NCBI GenBank assembly: GCA_046328115.1
Contig: JAXLXE010000003.1
Location: 310,001 to 374,000 of the forward strand
Direction: 5' to 3'
DNA: 64,000 nucleotides
Source of the DNA: JAXLXE01 sp046328115
GTDB lineage: Bacteria > Chloroflexota > UBA6077 > JACCZL01
Position numbers and translations under genes: made by a program. The notes beneath the pieces are model-generated. The model made no database searches and was not told where the DNA came from. It saw nothing but the letters and a program-made list of their open reading frames with translations. Shown in pieces: positions 42,435-51,711 of the stretch (position 1 is the stretch's first letter; every line of letters starts with the position of its first letter).

Positions 42435-43778
42435 CTACCGTCGACCGAGCTGCGAGGCCCCCTTCGCGTTCAGCCCGGCCAGGCCTGCCCGCGTGTCCAC
42501 CGTCCCGTAGAACATCGCCTCAAGCTCCTCCCCCAGCGTCCGCTCCACGGCCGGCCACTCGTTCAGCGTCGGCAGCGCGTGCATGTAGCTCATGGCGTCA
42601 AGGAACACCCGCGCCCGGCTCGGCGCCTGGCCCGGATCCAGAAACGCCGACGACTCCGCTACTGCCTTCAGCGACGGCACGGTGCGGCCAAGCCGCGACG
42701 CGATCTCCTGGCCCTCGCGGCCTATCGCGAACTGGATCAGCTCCCAGGCCGCCGGCTTATTCTTCGATCCGGCGCTCATGCAGTACGCATCGCTATGCAG
42801 TACCGTCGCCCGCTCGCGGCCGCGCGGCAGCGGCGCCACGTCCCAGGCGAACTTCGCCCCCGCCCGTAGCTCGGGCACGATTCTCCGACTGTTCAGCACC
42901 ATCCCCAGCTTCCCACGCAGAAATCGGGCGTCCAGGTCCTCCGCCTTCACGTCCGCCTCCGTGGGCACCACCCGGTGCACGGTGCTCAGGCCCAGGAAAA
43001 ACCGCAACGCGTCCTGGGCCGCCGGTGAGTCGAGCGCCATCGTCGAGGCGGCTCCCTCGCCGGCTATCACGCTGCCACCGTTCTGCCAGACGAACGGCGC
43101 CGCTCGGACGATCGAGGGCTCCATGCCCAGGCCGTACACGTCCGGCCGCCCGTCGCCGTCCGTGTCCACGGTGAGCCGCCTGGCCGTCTCCAGGAAATCC
43201 TCCCACCGCCAGTCATCTGGAGGCAGCGCCACGCCGAATCGCTGGAAGAGGTCGCGGTTGTAGTAGACCACCAGGCTAGACTGGTTCTGTGGCAGGCAGT
43301 TGATCGCGCCGTTCACGCTGAACGCGTTCACGGCCGCCTCGAAGAGCTCCTCGCGTCGGGGCCCGCCGCCCCGCTCCATCCACGGCTCCAGCGACTCAAC
43401 CACGTCCTTACCGGCATACTGACCAAACCGGCGGTAGTTCACCAGGAACACGTCCGGCGGCGCGCCTGAGGCCAGCGCGGTCCCCAGCCGAGTGCTGAAG
43501 TCGCGGACGTTCGGTATCGCCGTCAGCGTCACGCTGATCCCTGGCCTGGTCTTCCGGAACGCGTCGATCACCGCCTGAAACACGGCCTGCTCGTCCACGT
43601 CGCCGAAGACCCAGAAGGCCACCTCCCCGGACGCGGCCGTTTTCCTCTGCTCGGCCAGCGTTGCGGCCGTAGCCGCCGGCCGGGACGTCCCAACGGGCGC
43701 CGCCGGAGCCGGCGCGCACGCGGCCAGGACCACCGTCATCAAGGTCGCCAGAAGCACTCGGCCCATCCAGCTAGCCAT
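42435..43778 (-). CDS. Sugar ABC transporter substrate-binding lipoprotein
   Basis: Extracellular family-1 solute-binding protein of 447 residues. The lipobox is LMTVVLAACAPAP, giving a lipid-anchored N-terminus. EVAFWVFGDVDEQAVFQAVIDAFRKTRPGISVTL and ASGAPPDVFLVNYRRFGQYAGKDVVESLEPW are typical of the UgpB/MalE group, as is the closing IQFAIGREGQEIASRLGRTVPSLKAVAESSAF. Likely ligand is an oligosaccharide or a glycerol-phosphate-like compound. It is the last gene of an operon with two permeases; ATG 43778 behind GGGGG is preferred to GTG 43793. Confidence 0.92.
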   Translation of the reverse strand: MASWMGRVLLATLMTVVLAACAPAPAAPVGTSRPAATAATLAEQRKTAASGEVAFWVFGDVDEQAVFQAVIDAFRKTRPGISVTLTAIPNVRDFSTRLGTALASGAPPDVFLVNYRRFGQYAGKDVVESLEPWMERGGGPRREELFEAAVNAFSVNGAINCLPQNQSSLVVYYNRDLFQRFGVALPPDDWRWEDFLETARRLTVDTDGDGRPDVYGLGMEPSIVRAAPFVWQNGGSVIAGEGAASTMALDSPAAQDALRFFLGLSTVHRVVPTEADVKAEDLDARFLRGKLGMVLNSRRIVPELRAGAKFAWDVAPLPRGRERATVLHSDAYCMSAGSKNKPAAWELIQFAIGREGQEIASRLGRTVPSLKAVAESSAFLDPGQAPSRARVFLDAMSYMHALPTLNEWPAVERTLGEELEAMFYGTVDTRAGLAGLNAKGASQLGRR

Positions 43779-43835
43779 GAAGACCCCCTTCACCCGGACT
43801 GCCTCCGGCCCCCCCCGTGCTTCCGAGCATCGTAC

Positions 43836-44663
43836 TCATTCAGCCGGAGCCCGATCCACGCCCACCGTCAGCCAGCGCTGGGCGACCAGCAATGCGACCA
43901 CGCTCGGAATCGTCACGACCACGCAGCCCGCCATCAGCACGCTCCAGCGCGAGGCGGGAAGCTGGTGCAGCGACTGCAGCCACACAGGCAGCGTGAGATG
44001 CTCACCGCTGGTCAAGTAGAGGATCGGGCTCACACCGTCGCTCCAGCCGGCCAGCCCGCCCAGCACCGCGACCGCCGCCGCGACATGCTGGACCAACGGC
44101 ACCCCCACCTGCCACCAGGCCGCCGCAACCCCACAGCCGTCGATCCGCGCCGCGTCGAACAGCTCGCCGGACACCCGACGGAACGCCGCGTAGAACACCA
44201 GCACCGCGGTCGGCAGCTCAGCCAGGATGGCCACCAACACCAACACCGCCAACGAATCCGCCAGCCCCAGCAGCGGAAACAGCACGAGTCGGGGGACCCA
44301 CAGCAGAAACGGCGGCGTGACCAGCGCCGTCAACGTGAGCCAGATGACCACCCGCCGCGGCGCGCGCCCAAGCTGGCTCACCGCGAAGCCCGTCCAACAG
44401 GACAACAGCGCCAGGCCGATGCCCGTCCCCAACGCCACCAGGGTGGAATTGACGGCGTGGCGGCCCGCTCCCAGCAACCCCAACGCCATCGCAAACGAGC
44501 GCGGCGAAGGCTCCATCAGCAGGTCGTGCGACCCGGTCGGCAGCGGCTCACTTGGCCCTCGCAACGCCGCCAGCACCGCCCACACCAGCGGAGCAACAAA
44601 GAGCAGCCCAAGACCCACCCCCAGGGCCCGCTCAACGACCGTCATCATCCCGCGCTCAGTCAC
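43836..44663 (-). CDS. Carbohydrate ABC transporter permease (MalG-like)
   Basis: Inner-membrane permease of 275 residues with six predicted helices. The EAA loop reads VSGELFDAARIDGCGVAAAWWQVGVPL (about 165-191), the coupling helix that contacts the ATPase. The GTG start overlaps the upstream permease gene by eight bases. No ATPase gene is present, so a shared MsmX/UgpC-type ATPase elsewhere in the genome is expected. Confidence 0.92.
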   Translation of the reverse strand: MTERGMMTVVERALGVGLGLLFVAPLVWAVLAALRGPSEPLPTGSHDLLMEPSPRSFAMALGLLGAGRHAVNSTLVALGTGIGLALLSCWTGFAVSQLGRAPRRVVIWLTLTALVTPPFLLWVPRLVLFPLLGLADSLAVLVLVAILAELPTAVLVFYAAFRRVSGELFDAARIDGCGVAAAWWQVGVPLVQHVAAAVAVLGGLAGWSDGVSPILYLTSGEHLTLPVWLQSLHQLPASRWSVLMAGCVVVTIPSVVALLVAQRWLTVGVDRAPAE

Positions 44664-45594
44664 CGGCCCGCCGCCATCGCTCGCTCAGGTCCGCCAACGG
44701 CACGATGAGCAGCGCTGTCACAAGCAAGAGCAGCACACTCAACGCCGCGGCATAACCCAGACGGTGGAAGTCCGCCGCGTTGAGGTAGATGTAGTAGGGC
44801 AGATACGCCGTGGCGTAGTACGGACCGCCCCGGGTGGCCAGCACCGCCAGCAGAAAGCTGCCCTGGATGAGGCGCACGACGTCCCGCGCCGCTACCAGTG
44901 CCAGCGGTCTACCCAGCAGAGGGAGCGTGATGTGCCAGGCGCGTGCCCACCGCGACGCCCCGTCCACCCTGGCCCCGTCGAACAGCGCGGGCGGAATGCT
45001 CTGGACTGCCGTGCTGAGCACGATCACACCCTCGCCGATGGACCACACGGCAATGATCGCCAGCGCCACCTGGGCGGCCGAGGGGTGAACCAGCCAGCTC
45101 ACGCCGCGCGCCGACCGCAGCAGATCCCCGGCCTCACCCGGCGGGACGGGAAACAGCGGAAGCAGCGCGGCGAGCGGCCCAAACGGCAGGTTGAGCACCC
45201 AGAGCCACATCAGGACGAAGGCCACCTCCGGGACGATCGTTGGCACGTACGACAGCGTCCGCACGGCCGCGTTCCGGCCGCCGCGTCCGTGGAACGCCAG
45301 CGCCATGAGCAGCGACAGCCCCAGACGAACGGGCAACGCTATGGCCAGCAGCACGGCGCTGGCCCTCAGTCCATTCCAGACTTCCCAGTCCGCCAGCATC
45401 TCGCGCACGTTCGCCAGCCCCACCCACTCCGGTGGGCTGATCCCATCGAACCGCGTGAATGCCATGCCCGCGGCCAGAAGCCCCGGCAGCAGCGTAAACG
45501 CTCCCAACAAGATCAAGTATGGCGCCAGCATCAGCCAGAGCTGTCGCGAGTGTCGTGAGGTTGCCCAGCCCGGCCAGCGCGCCACGCCCGCCAT
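44656..45594 (-). CDS. Sugar ABC transporter permease (MalF-like)
   Basis: Inner-membrane permease of 312 residues, partner of the MalG-like protein. The first helix is LWLMLAPYLILLGAFTLLPGLLAAGMAF, and the EAA loop is IPPALFDGARVDGASRWARAWHITLPL near 215. It starts 22 bases after the DUF2079 gene, so the importer seems cotranscribed with DUF2079 and the radical SAM gene. Confidence 0.92.
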   Translation of the reverse strand: MAGVARWPGWATSRHSRQLWLMLAPYLILLGAFTLLPGLLAAGMAFTRFDGISPPEWVGLANVREMLADWEVWNGLRASAVLLAIALPVRLGLSLLMALAFHGRGGRNAAVRTLSYVPTIVPEVAFVLMWLWVLNLPFGPLAALLPLFPVPPGEAGDLLRSARGVSWLVHPSAAQVALAIIAVWSIGEGVIVLSTAVQSIPPALFDGARVDGASRWARAWHITLPLLGRPLALVAARDVVRLIQGSFLLAVLATRGGPYYATAYLPYYIYLNAADFHRLGYAAALSVLLLLVTALLIVPLADLSERWRRAGD

Positions 45595-45616
45595 TGTCGC
45601 ACCCCGCCAGATGCCG

Positions 45617-47506
45617 CTACTCGGCCACGACCTCCATCTCCCAGCCCGTCACCCAGCGCAGGGGCAGTCCTGGAACGTCCACCGCCACCGTCTCTCCTAA
45701 CCGCCAGCGACGCGGCGGGTACCAGCTCATCGCCGCCAGGTCGTCGAAGCGCTGGACAGTTCCATCCGAAAATTGGACGCTGGGGACAACCACGAGGTCC
45801 TGCTGGATCTCGCGGTTTGCCCGCCAGGTCGTCTGCAGTGTGGCCAGCGGCCCTCGCGGCCCAGTCTCTCCAGATGGAACAAGCTCCGCGACCAGCAGGT
45901 CCAGCGCTCCTCCCAGGTGCGAGACGGGCGCCGCGTTCGGGGCATCCCGGCGGAACGCCGCGAAGAACGCGTCAGGCAAGGCGCCCGGCGGCGCGGCCTC
46001 GTTCGCCAGCACCAGGGCCCCGTGCTCCGCAAACAGCACGCGCCACTCCCCGCTCTCCAGCAAGTCCTGGGTCCGTCCGTAAATGTGGCTGACGCTCGTG
46101 GGGAAGGACGTGCCCACCGCGTCCACCACCACGTACTCGGCGTCCCCGACGGTCGGGAACAGGCGGACGTTTGGCCGCCGGCTCAGGTGCGGCTCAACGC
46201 TGGAGGAGGCGCTCACCCGCGTCCCTGGGGGGATCAGACTTACCGCCCGATCCAGCGCGGCATGGCGCGCCTCCGACGGCGGTATCCTGAATCCATCGCT
46301 CCCCGGACCCGCGCCCGCCGCCGCGTAGGCCAGCCCACCGCCCAGCGCAAGCATCGCCGGCAGCAAAGTCGCGAGGCGCGAAAACCGTTGCCGCGCCGCG
46401 GCCACGCCAAACACCGCCGCGGCGACCAGAATCGGCAGCACGGAGGCGGAGTAGTGTGCCCGTCCAGAGGCCATCCACGGCGAGCTAGACAGCACGTTCA
46501 GCGCCAGCACCACGCCCGCCGGCGCCAGCCAGTGGGGCGCAGCCAGGCCCAGCCAGCCTCCGGCCGCCAGCAGTACCCCGGCATAGCCAAGCACCTCCGG
46601 GCGGGTCAGCGCCTGAACGAACACGGCGGGATCGCGGAAGAGCGTCAGCACAGCCTCGGCCGGGCGACCACCCAGGTGCGCGTACCGCGCCGCAAACGGT
46701 GAGATCTCCGCTCCTGCGTAGCTGGGGATGATCAGCCCGACGCACAGTAACGACCAGCCCACGCCCCCCGCGACCGCCACCATCCCGACGCGACGCATCC
46801 CTGGCCGCACGGCCGCCAACAACCCCAGCCCGGCCACGACCAGGCCGATCTCCTCCTTGGTCATCGCCGCCAGAAACGCCGCCGCCAGAAACGCCAGACC
46901 TCGCCCACGATCCAGCGAGTCTATGGCCCACATCAGCAACGGCGCTGCCAGCGCCACCGTGTGGAAGTCCGCCAGCACCGCCCATTGACCCAGCGGCGAA
47001 AGCAGGTAGCTGGCTGCCGCCGCCAGGCCCGCCGCGCGACCGCCCAGCCGCCGCGATCCCAGCGAATACGCCGGCAGCGCACCCAGCGCCACCAGCACCG
47101 TCTGGCTCCAGAGCAACGCCCGAACGTCCAACCCCGGCACCACGTACAGCGGCACGAACAGGATGAGGATGGGTTCCACGTGAAACGCCAGGAACGAGTC
47201 CGGGCGCCGCAGCGCCTTCAGATCGATGTCCGTCTGAAACTCGGCATCGTCGTAGATGCTGAACCGCATGAACTGGCCGCGCAGGAAGTTCCAGATCGCC
47301 TGATCAGTGAAGCCCAGGTCCTCCGCGTTTGTGCGGTAGGTCTGGTGACGCTGCGCCGCGAGCCAGCCAAACCCCAGCCCGTATGCCAGCACCATGGCCG
47401 CGAGCAGCACCGGTGCAGCCGAGCCGGCGGCGGACCTAGTCGCGGATGCGCGCGCGGGCGCCGTTGGCGCGGCTACAGACTCCACGCGATGCCGCACTGG
47501 CGGCAC
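45617..47506 (-). CDS. DUF2079 polytopic membrane protein
   Basis: Integral membrane protein of about 629 residues with around ten helices, then a soluble C-terminal part. The DUF2079 signature is near the N-terminus: NAEDLGFTDQAIWNFLRGQFMRFSIYDD and FLAFHVEPILILFVPLYVVPGLDVRALLWSQ, resembling GT-C glycosyltransferases with the acidic pair after the first helix. Transfer of a lipid-linked sugar is therefore plausible. The GTG start (47506; 47485 also possible) overlaps the radical SAM gene by 34 bases, which suggests a coupled function. Confidence 0.83.
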   Translation of the reverse strand: MPPVRHRVESVAAPTAPARASATRSAAGSAAPVLLAAMVLAYGLGFGWLAAQRHQTYRTNAEDLGFTDQAIWNFLRGQFMRFSIYDDAEFQTDIDLKALRRPDSFLAFHVEPILILFVPLYVVPGLDVRALLWSQTVLVALGALPAYSLGSRRLGGRAAGLAAAASYLLSPLGQWAVLADFHTVALAAPLLMWAIDSLDRGRGLAFLAAAFLAAMTKEEIGLVVAGLGLLAAVRPGMRRVGMVAVAGGVGWSLLCVGLIIPSYAGAEISPFAARYAHLGGRPAEAVLTLFRDPAVFVQALTRPEVLGYAGVLLAAGGWLGLAAPHWLAPAGVVLALNVLSSSPWMASGRAHYSASVLPILVAAAVFGVAAARQRFSRLATLLPAMLALGGGLAYAAAGAGPGSDGFRIPPSEARHAALDRAVSLIPPGTRVSASSSVEPHLSRRPNVRLFPTVGDAEYVVVDAVGTSFPTSVSHIYGRTQDLLESGEWRVLFAEHGALVLANEAAPPGALPDAFFAAFRRDAPNAAPVSHLGGALDLLVAELVPSGETGPRGPLATLQTTWRANREIQQDLVVVPSVQFSDGTVQRFDDLAAMSWYPPRRWRLGETVAVDVPGLPLRWVTGWEMEVVAE

Positions 47507-48519
47507 GAGTCCGGCGGGTCGGCGCTGTACAGGCGGTCGCGGAACGCCTCGTAGCGCTCGCCGTGCCAGGTGGCACCCAACCCATCACGGATATGGTTGC
47601 CCAGCACGATGTCCTGGTAAGGCACGCCCGTGAACGGCGCGATGCAGCAGGGCAGAGCGCTCCCGTTCGCCGTGATGTAGGCCAGCCGCAGCGGCCGCGT
47701 GCAGCCACGCCACGGCTCCGGCTCGTCCACCCGCTCCACGATGCTCTCACGCGGGCTCACCGCGCCTGACCCGCGGAACGTGACGTCCAGCTCAGCAGCC
47801 AGCCGCTCAGCGTCAGCGATGATCCGCTCGGCCTCCTCGCGGTAGCCTCGGTAGATCGATTGATCCTCCGTGGCCAGGCCGTTCACCGCCACGAAGCTCT
47901 CCGAAAACACCAGTCGTTGCAGGTACACCTCGCGCACACCCACCCGCGCGGCGATCTCGATCACCCCCGGCAGCTCGTGCAGGTTCTCCCGCATCCCCGT
48001 GACCCAGAAGGACACCCGCGGCCTCTCCGCCCCCAGCTCCCGCTGCACTCGCGTCATCAGCGACACGCGATCCAGCACCTGGTCAAACGCGTCGATCCCC
48101 CGCACCTTGCGGTACGTCTCCGGCGTGCTGCCGTCCAGCGATACCCGCAGCTCATCCAGACCCGAGTCAATCAGATCTCGCGCCTTCTCCACTGTGAGCA
48201 ATGCCACGTTTGAGTTGAACAGCACGTAGATCCCGCGGTCTTTGAGGTGACGGACCATCCGCGGCAAGTCCCGATTGAGCAGCGGCTCGCCGATCCCGTG
48301 CATCACCGCGCGCTTCAGGTCCGGCATCTGGTCCACCAGCGCTACGAGCTCGTCGAACCCCAGGTTGTGCGCCCGCTCCTGGGGATCGAACGTCAGCGGG
48401 CAGGTCACGCACTTCGAGTTGCAGCGGTTGCTCACCTCGAAGTAGGCCTCAGTAGGCGACGTCAGGGCTGGCTGCCGCGTCCCGGAGCCCGCGAGGGGAA
48501 GCTGGACCGCCAAGTGCAC
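47473..48519 (-). CDS. Radical SAM/SPASM protein
   Basis: Radical S-adenosylmethionine enzyme of about 348 residues. The 4Fe-4S motif is CNSKCVTC (CxxxCxxC) in EVSNRCNSKCVTCPLTFD, then GIGEPLLNRDLPRMVRHLKDRG for SAM binding. The SPASM-like tail has CTRPLRLAYITANGSALPCCIAPF and CRQCGIAW with five Cys for an extra cluster. Substrate could be a peptide or a sugar. Start is uncertain: GTG 48519 behind GAGG is proposed because the upstream stretch to 48711 has no domain content. Confidence 0.85.
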   Translation of the reverse strand: MHLAVQLPLAGSGTRQPALTSPTEAYFEVSNRCNSKCVTCPLTFDPQERAHNLGFDELVALVDQMPDLKRAVMHGIGEPLLNRDLPRMVRHLKDRGIYVLFNSNVALLTVEKARDLIDSGLDELRVSLDGSTPETYRKVRGIDAFDQVLDRVSLMTRVQRELGAERPRVSFWVTGMRENLHELPGVIEIAARVGVREVYLQRLVFSESFVAVNGLATEDQSIYRGYREEAERIIADAERLAAELDVTFRGSGAVSPRESIVERVDEPEPWRGCTRPLRLAYITANGSALPCCIAPFTGVPYQDIVLGNHIRDGLGATWHGERYEAFRDRLYSADPPDSCRQCGIAWSL

Positions 48520-48686
48520 GACCTCGGACGGGGAAGTTGGCCAAGTGTAGCCCACGGGAATGAGCCCGCGGCTTACGGGAATTAAGCGTCTCCGCCGTTC
48601 GTAAACCGTAAGCACCGTAACCGGACCCGAGGTGACCCGGCCGTACGCTCGCCATTGCGCCCGAGCACCGGGCCAGGAGCGGCGCC

Positions 48687-49754
48687 GTGTCCCAACCAGT
48701 TCTGTCTCCAATCAATCGACGATCATTCATCGCCAGCCTGCTCGTTGCCGGGGCCGCCTGCGGCCTGGGCTCCACCGGCGCCTTAGTCGCGCCCACGCGG
48801 GCCGACGACGGCGAGCTCCACCCCTCTACCCGCCAGCCCGGTGAGCTCTCCCCGCTGGTCGTCCAGGCGGGGGCGTTCTACCGGGTGACCAAGAACGCCG
48901 CCGGCGACCCGGCGATCGCGCCCGACCAGTGGCGCATGGCGGTCGACGGCGAGGTCGAGCGGCCGGTCCAGCTTGACTACGCCACACTGCTCCAGCTTCC
49001 GAGCATCGAGATCGGCAAGACCCTGGAGTGCATCAGCAACCTCACCTCTCAGTGCGGCCTGGCGCCCTTCGGCTGCGACCTGATCGGCAACGCGCTCTGG
49101 CGAGGAGCGGTCCTCTCCGATGTGCTCCAGCTTGCCGGCGGCGTGCGGAGTGGCGCCACCAATCTGGCCATCATCGGCGCGGACGAGTTCAGCAGCGCCA
49201 TCCCGCTCCAGGCGGCACTCGACCCGGAGACGATCCTGGCATTCGAGATGAACGGCGAGCCGCTCCCGTCGGGCCACGGCGGACCAGTCCGCATGCTGGT
49301 GCCCGGCCGCTACGGCTACAAGAGCGCCAAGTGGGTGGTGGGCGTCCGTCCGATGTCACGGTCATTCCTGGACTGGTACGGGCAGCGAAACTGGAATCGG
49401 GACGGGATCGTGAAGACGATGTCACGCATCGACGTGCCCGTCCAGAACTGGACCCTCCCCGCGGGCACCCAGCGCATCGCGGGCATCGCCTACGCCGGCG
49501 ACCGCGGCGTCTCAGCCGTGGAGTTCAGCGCGGACGGCGGCGGCACCTGGCAGGCGGCTCGCTTCCTCGAGCCGCCGGTGGGTCGCGACGCCTGGGTCCG
49601 TTGGGAAGGCTCCTTCGCCTTGGCGTCTGGCCAATCCGTCTCCCTGGTAAGCCGCGCCTACGACGGGGCCGGCCGGCTGCAATCCCAGGCCTTCAAGCTG
49701 GCCGAGCCAGATGGCGGCGAGGGCTGGCACACCGTGGACGTGCGCGGCGCTTGA
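48687..49754 (+). CDS. Sulfite-oxidase-like molybdopterin oxidoreductase
   Basis: Exported Mo-cofactor enzyme of 355 residues. The N-terminus NRRSFIASLLVAGAACGLG is a Tat-type signal. The Mo-ligand Cys is in GKTLECISNLTSQCG near residue 113, followed by ALWRGAVLSDVL, EMNGEPLPSGHGGPVRMLVPGRYGYKSAKWV and a Mo-co dimerisation domain (IAGIAYAGDRGVSAVEFSADGG). It resembles YedY/MsrP and plant-type sulfite oxidases but has no heme domain and no membrane partner gene next to it. Substrate unproven; S-oxide or sulfite chemistry is likely. Confidence 0.9.
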   Translation: MSQPVLSPINRRSFIASLLVAGAACGLGSTGALVAPTRADDGELHPSTRQPGELSPLVVQAGAFYRVTKNAAGDPAIAPDQWRMAVDGEVERPVQLDYATLLQLPSIEIGKTLECISNLTSQCGLAPFGCDLIGNALWRGAVLSDVLQLAGGVRSGATNLAIIGADEFSSAIPLQAALDPETILAFEMNGEPLPSGHGGPVRMLVPGRYGYKSAKWVVGVRPMSRSFLDWYGQRNWNRDGIVKTMSRIDVPVQNWTLPAGTQRIAGIAYAGDRGVSAVEFSADGGGTWQAARFLEPPVGRDAWVRWEGSFALASGQSVSLVSRAYDGAGRLQSQAFKLAEPDGGEGWHTVDVRGA

Positions 49755-49761
49755 GTCGGGC

Positions 49762-50589
49762 TCAGGCCGGCCGCGTTGCCACGATGAACAGGCGCCGGAA
49801 CGGATAGAGGGTGTGGCCGTCCGCCCGTTGCGGGTACGTCTCGCGCAGCCGCCGCGCGTACGTCTCCAGGTAGACCGCCCGCTGAGCATCATCCAGCCCA
49901 TCGAGAATCGGTCGCAGCCCCGTGCCCTTCACCCACTCCAGCACGGCGTCCTGACCCTGGAGCACCTGGAGATACTCCGTGTGCCAGATGTCCATGGTGG
50001 CCGCCGACCCGGCCAGCAGGTCGTAGTAGTCGGTCGCATCGTCCACCCACTTGCGGGCCACGCCCTGGTACAGCTCGGGCGTACCCAGCGACGATCCGCC
50101 CGGGCCGCCATCCTGCAGCGTCTGGCGCATCAGCCGGTGCGAGGGCGCATCCCAGCTCAGCGGCATCTGCACCGCCAGGCACCCGCCGGGGGCCACGAAC
50201 GAGAACAGCCGCGGGAACAGCTCGCGGTGCCCCGCCACCCACTGAAGGGTGGCGTTGGAGTACAGCAGATCAATGGGCTCGGACGGCCGCCACGCCCGAA
50301 TGTCCGCTTGCACCCACTGCACCCGGCTGGGCGTGGCCGCGGACTTGGCCAGCATATCCGGCGAGCTATCCAGGCCGTGCACGGTTGCGTCTGGCCAGCG
50401 GTCTGCCATGGACCGCGCCATCTCGCCCGTGCCGCAGCCAAGGTCATACACGACCCGCGGTGCCTCCACGGGCGTGCGCGCCAGAAGCTCCAGCGCCGGG
50501 CGAGCGCGGTGGTCGGCGAAGCGCAGGTACAGGTTTGGATCCCAGGACGTGGCGGTGGCGCGCTGTCCGTCCGCGGTGCTGTCGGGCAT
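49762..50589 (-). CDS. tam: Trans-aconitate 2-methyltransferase-like enzyme
   Basis: SAM-dependent methyltransferase of 275 residues close to Tam. The start SWDPNLYLRFADHRARPALELLART is diagnostic; the SAM site is VVYDLGCGTGEMAR and the acidic loop VHGLDSSPDML. SNATLQWVAGHRELFPRLFSFVAPGGCLAVQMP is also a Tam landmark. It esterifies trans-aconitate, an inhibitor of aconitase formed spontaneously from cis-aconitate. ATG 50589 follows GGGGGG. It converges on the sulfite-oxidase-like gene with seven bases between stops. Confidence 0.9.
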   Translation of the reverse strand: MPDSTADGQRATATSWDPNLYLRFADHRARPALELLARTPVEAPRVVYDLGCGTGEMARSMADRWPDATVHGLDSSPDMLAKSAATPSRVQWVQADIRAWRPSEPIDLLYSNATLQWVAGHRELFPRLFSFVAPGGCLAVQMPLSWDAPSHRLMRQTLQDGGPGGSSLGTPELYQGVARKWVDDATDYYDLLAGSAATMDIWHTEYLQVLQGQDAVLEWVKGTGLRPILDGLDDAQRAVYLETYARRLRETYPQRADGHTLYPFRRLFIVATRPA

Positions 50590-50602
50590 GGTCCCCCCAG
50601 TA

Positions 50603-51517
50603 TCAGAAGATGGCGATCGGATTGGTCATGGACGCGGTGCCGCGCTCGATCCGCAACGGTGCAATCACCAGCATGAACTCCCAGCGTCTGCGCTCGGCGC
50701 AGGCGTCGGAGAGCTCCTCCAGGTTCTGATTGTCCAGTAACTGCATCCCCATGGCCGCCAGGGTCAGCGTGTGGATCGGCAGGCCCACGCCATCCACGGC
50801 GTGCGGGATCACGTCGCTGATGCCATCGAACCCCAGCAGTGACACGCCACGCTCACGCAGCCACAGCGGCACGTCGTGGTGCAACCCCGCCAGCGACTCC
50901 CGGCTGGACCATTCGCTAACCTGGCGACGCCGCTTCCAGCGCCCCGTGTACACCAGCAGGATATCGCCCGACTCCACCGTCACCCCCTGAGCACGCTCAG
51001 CAGCCTCGATGTCCGCCACCGTGATGGGCGTGCCGGGCTCCAACCAGGACGATCCCTTCAGCCGCGGCACGTCCATCAGCACGCCTCGGGACACGATACC
51101 GTCCTTGCCAATGGTGATCGCGTTCGCGGTCGCCCCCACCGAGGTCACGACCGACGCCGGCCGCCCATTGTAGAGCTGACCCTTCCAGGAGAAGTGACAG
51201 AGCGCGTCCAGGTGCGAGTGCGCCAGCCCATGGGGCGCTATGGCCAGGTAGTCGGAGACGGAAGGCGCATCCGGCTGCACCACGTCTCCCGCCCGGATCA
51301 TCAAGTGGACCCCCGGGCGGATGTTGTCCACGTCTGCCGCCGTGTTGATGGGCAGGGCGCAGCTCACCGTAAAGCCCTCACGCACCTGCGAGGCCGCCCG
51401 TACGCGGACGGCGGGCGTGATCAGGTTCAGCGTACCAAGCTCGTCATCAGCGCCCCACCGACCCCAGTTGCTGCACCGGTCAAAAAGCGCCTGGAACTCC
51501 TGCAATCCGATCGCCAT
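50603..51517 (-). CDS. Cyclase family protein (kynurenine formamidase-like)
   Basis: Metal-dependent hydrolase of 304 residues in the cyclase/KynB family. The start WGADDELGTLNLITPAVRVRAA and metal site GLAHSHLDALCHFSW (HxDxxxH) are characteristic, with the later IEAAERAQGVTVESGDILLVYTG and LGFDGISDVIPH blocks. Possible substrates include formylkynurenine, isatin or cyclic imides. ATG 51517 behind GGGAGGGG. It lies 13 bases upstream of the Tam-like gene, so they probably share a transcript. Confidence 0.9.
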   Translation of the reverse strand: MAIGLQEFQALFDRCSNWGRWGADDELGTLNLITPAVRVRAASQVREGFTVSCALPINTAADVDNIRPGVHLMIRAGDVVQPDAPSVSDYLAIAPHGLAHSHLDALCHFSWKGQLYNGRPASVVTSVGATANAITIGKDGIVSRGVLMDVPRLKGSSWLEPGTPITVADIEAAERAQGVTVESGDILLVYTGRWKRRRQVSEWSSRESLAGLHHDVPLWLRERGVSLLGFDGISDVIPHAVDGVGLPIHTLTLAAMGMQLLDNQNLEELSDACAERRRWEFMLVIAPLRIERGTASMTNPIAIF

Positions 51518-51711
51518 GGACCCCTCCCGGCCGCCCAACGGCCGCCGCCATTGTGCCGCCGGGCGAGGGTCGCGACAAGTGGCGCCGCTGCCGTCCGCTC
51601 CGGGGCACCCCTGGCAATGGTGTGCTCAAGGGGGGCCCACAGCCTGCGATCGCGCACCAGTTGGGTCCGGCCAGATTGCTCCTGAGCATAGGGCAGCCCC
51701 AGGGAAGTGCG

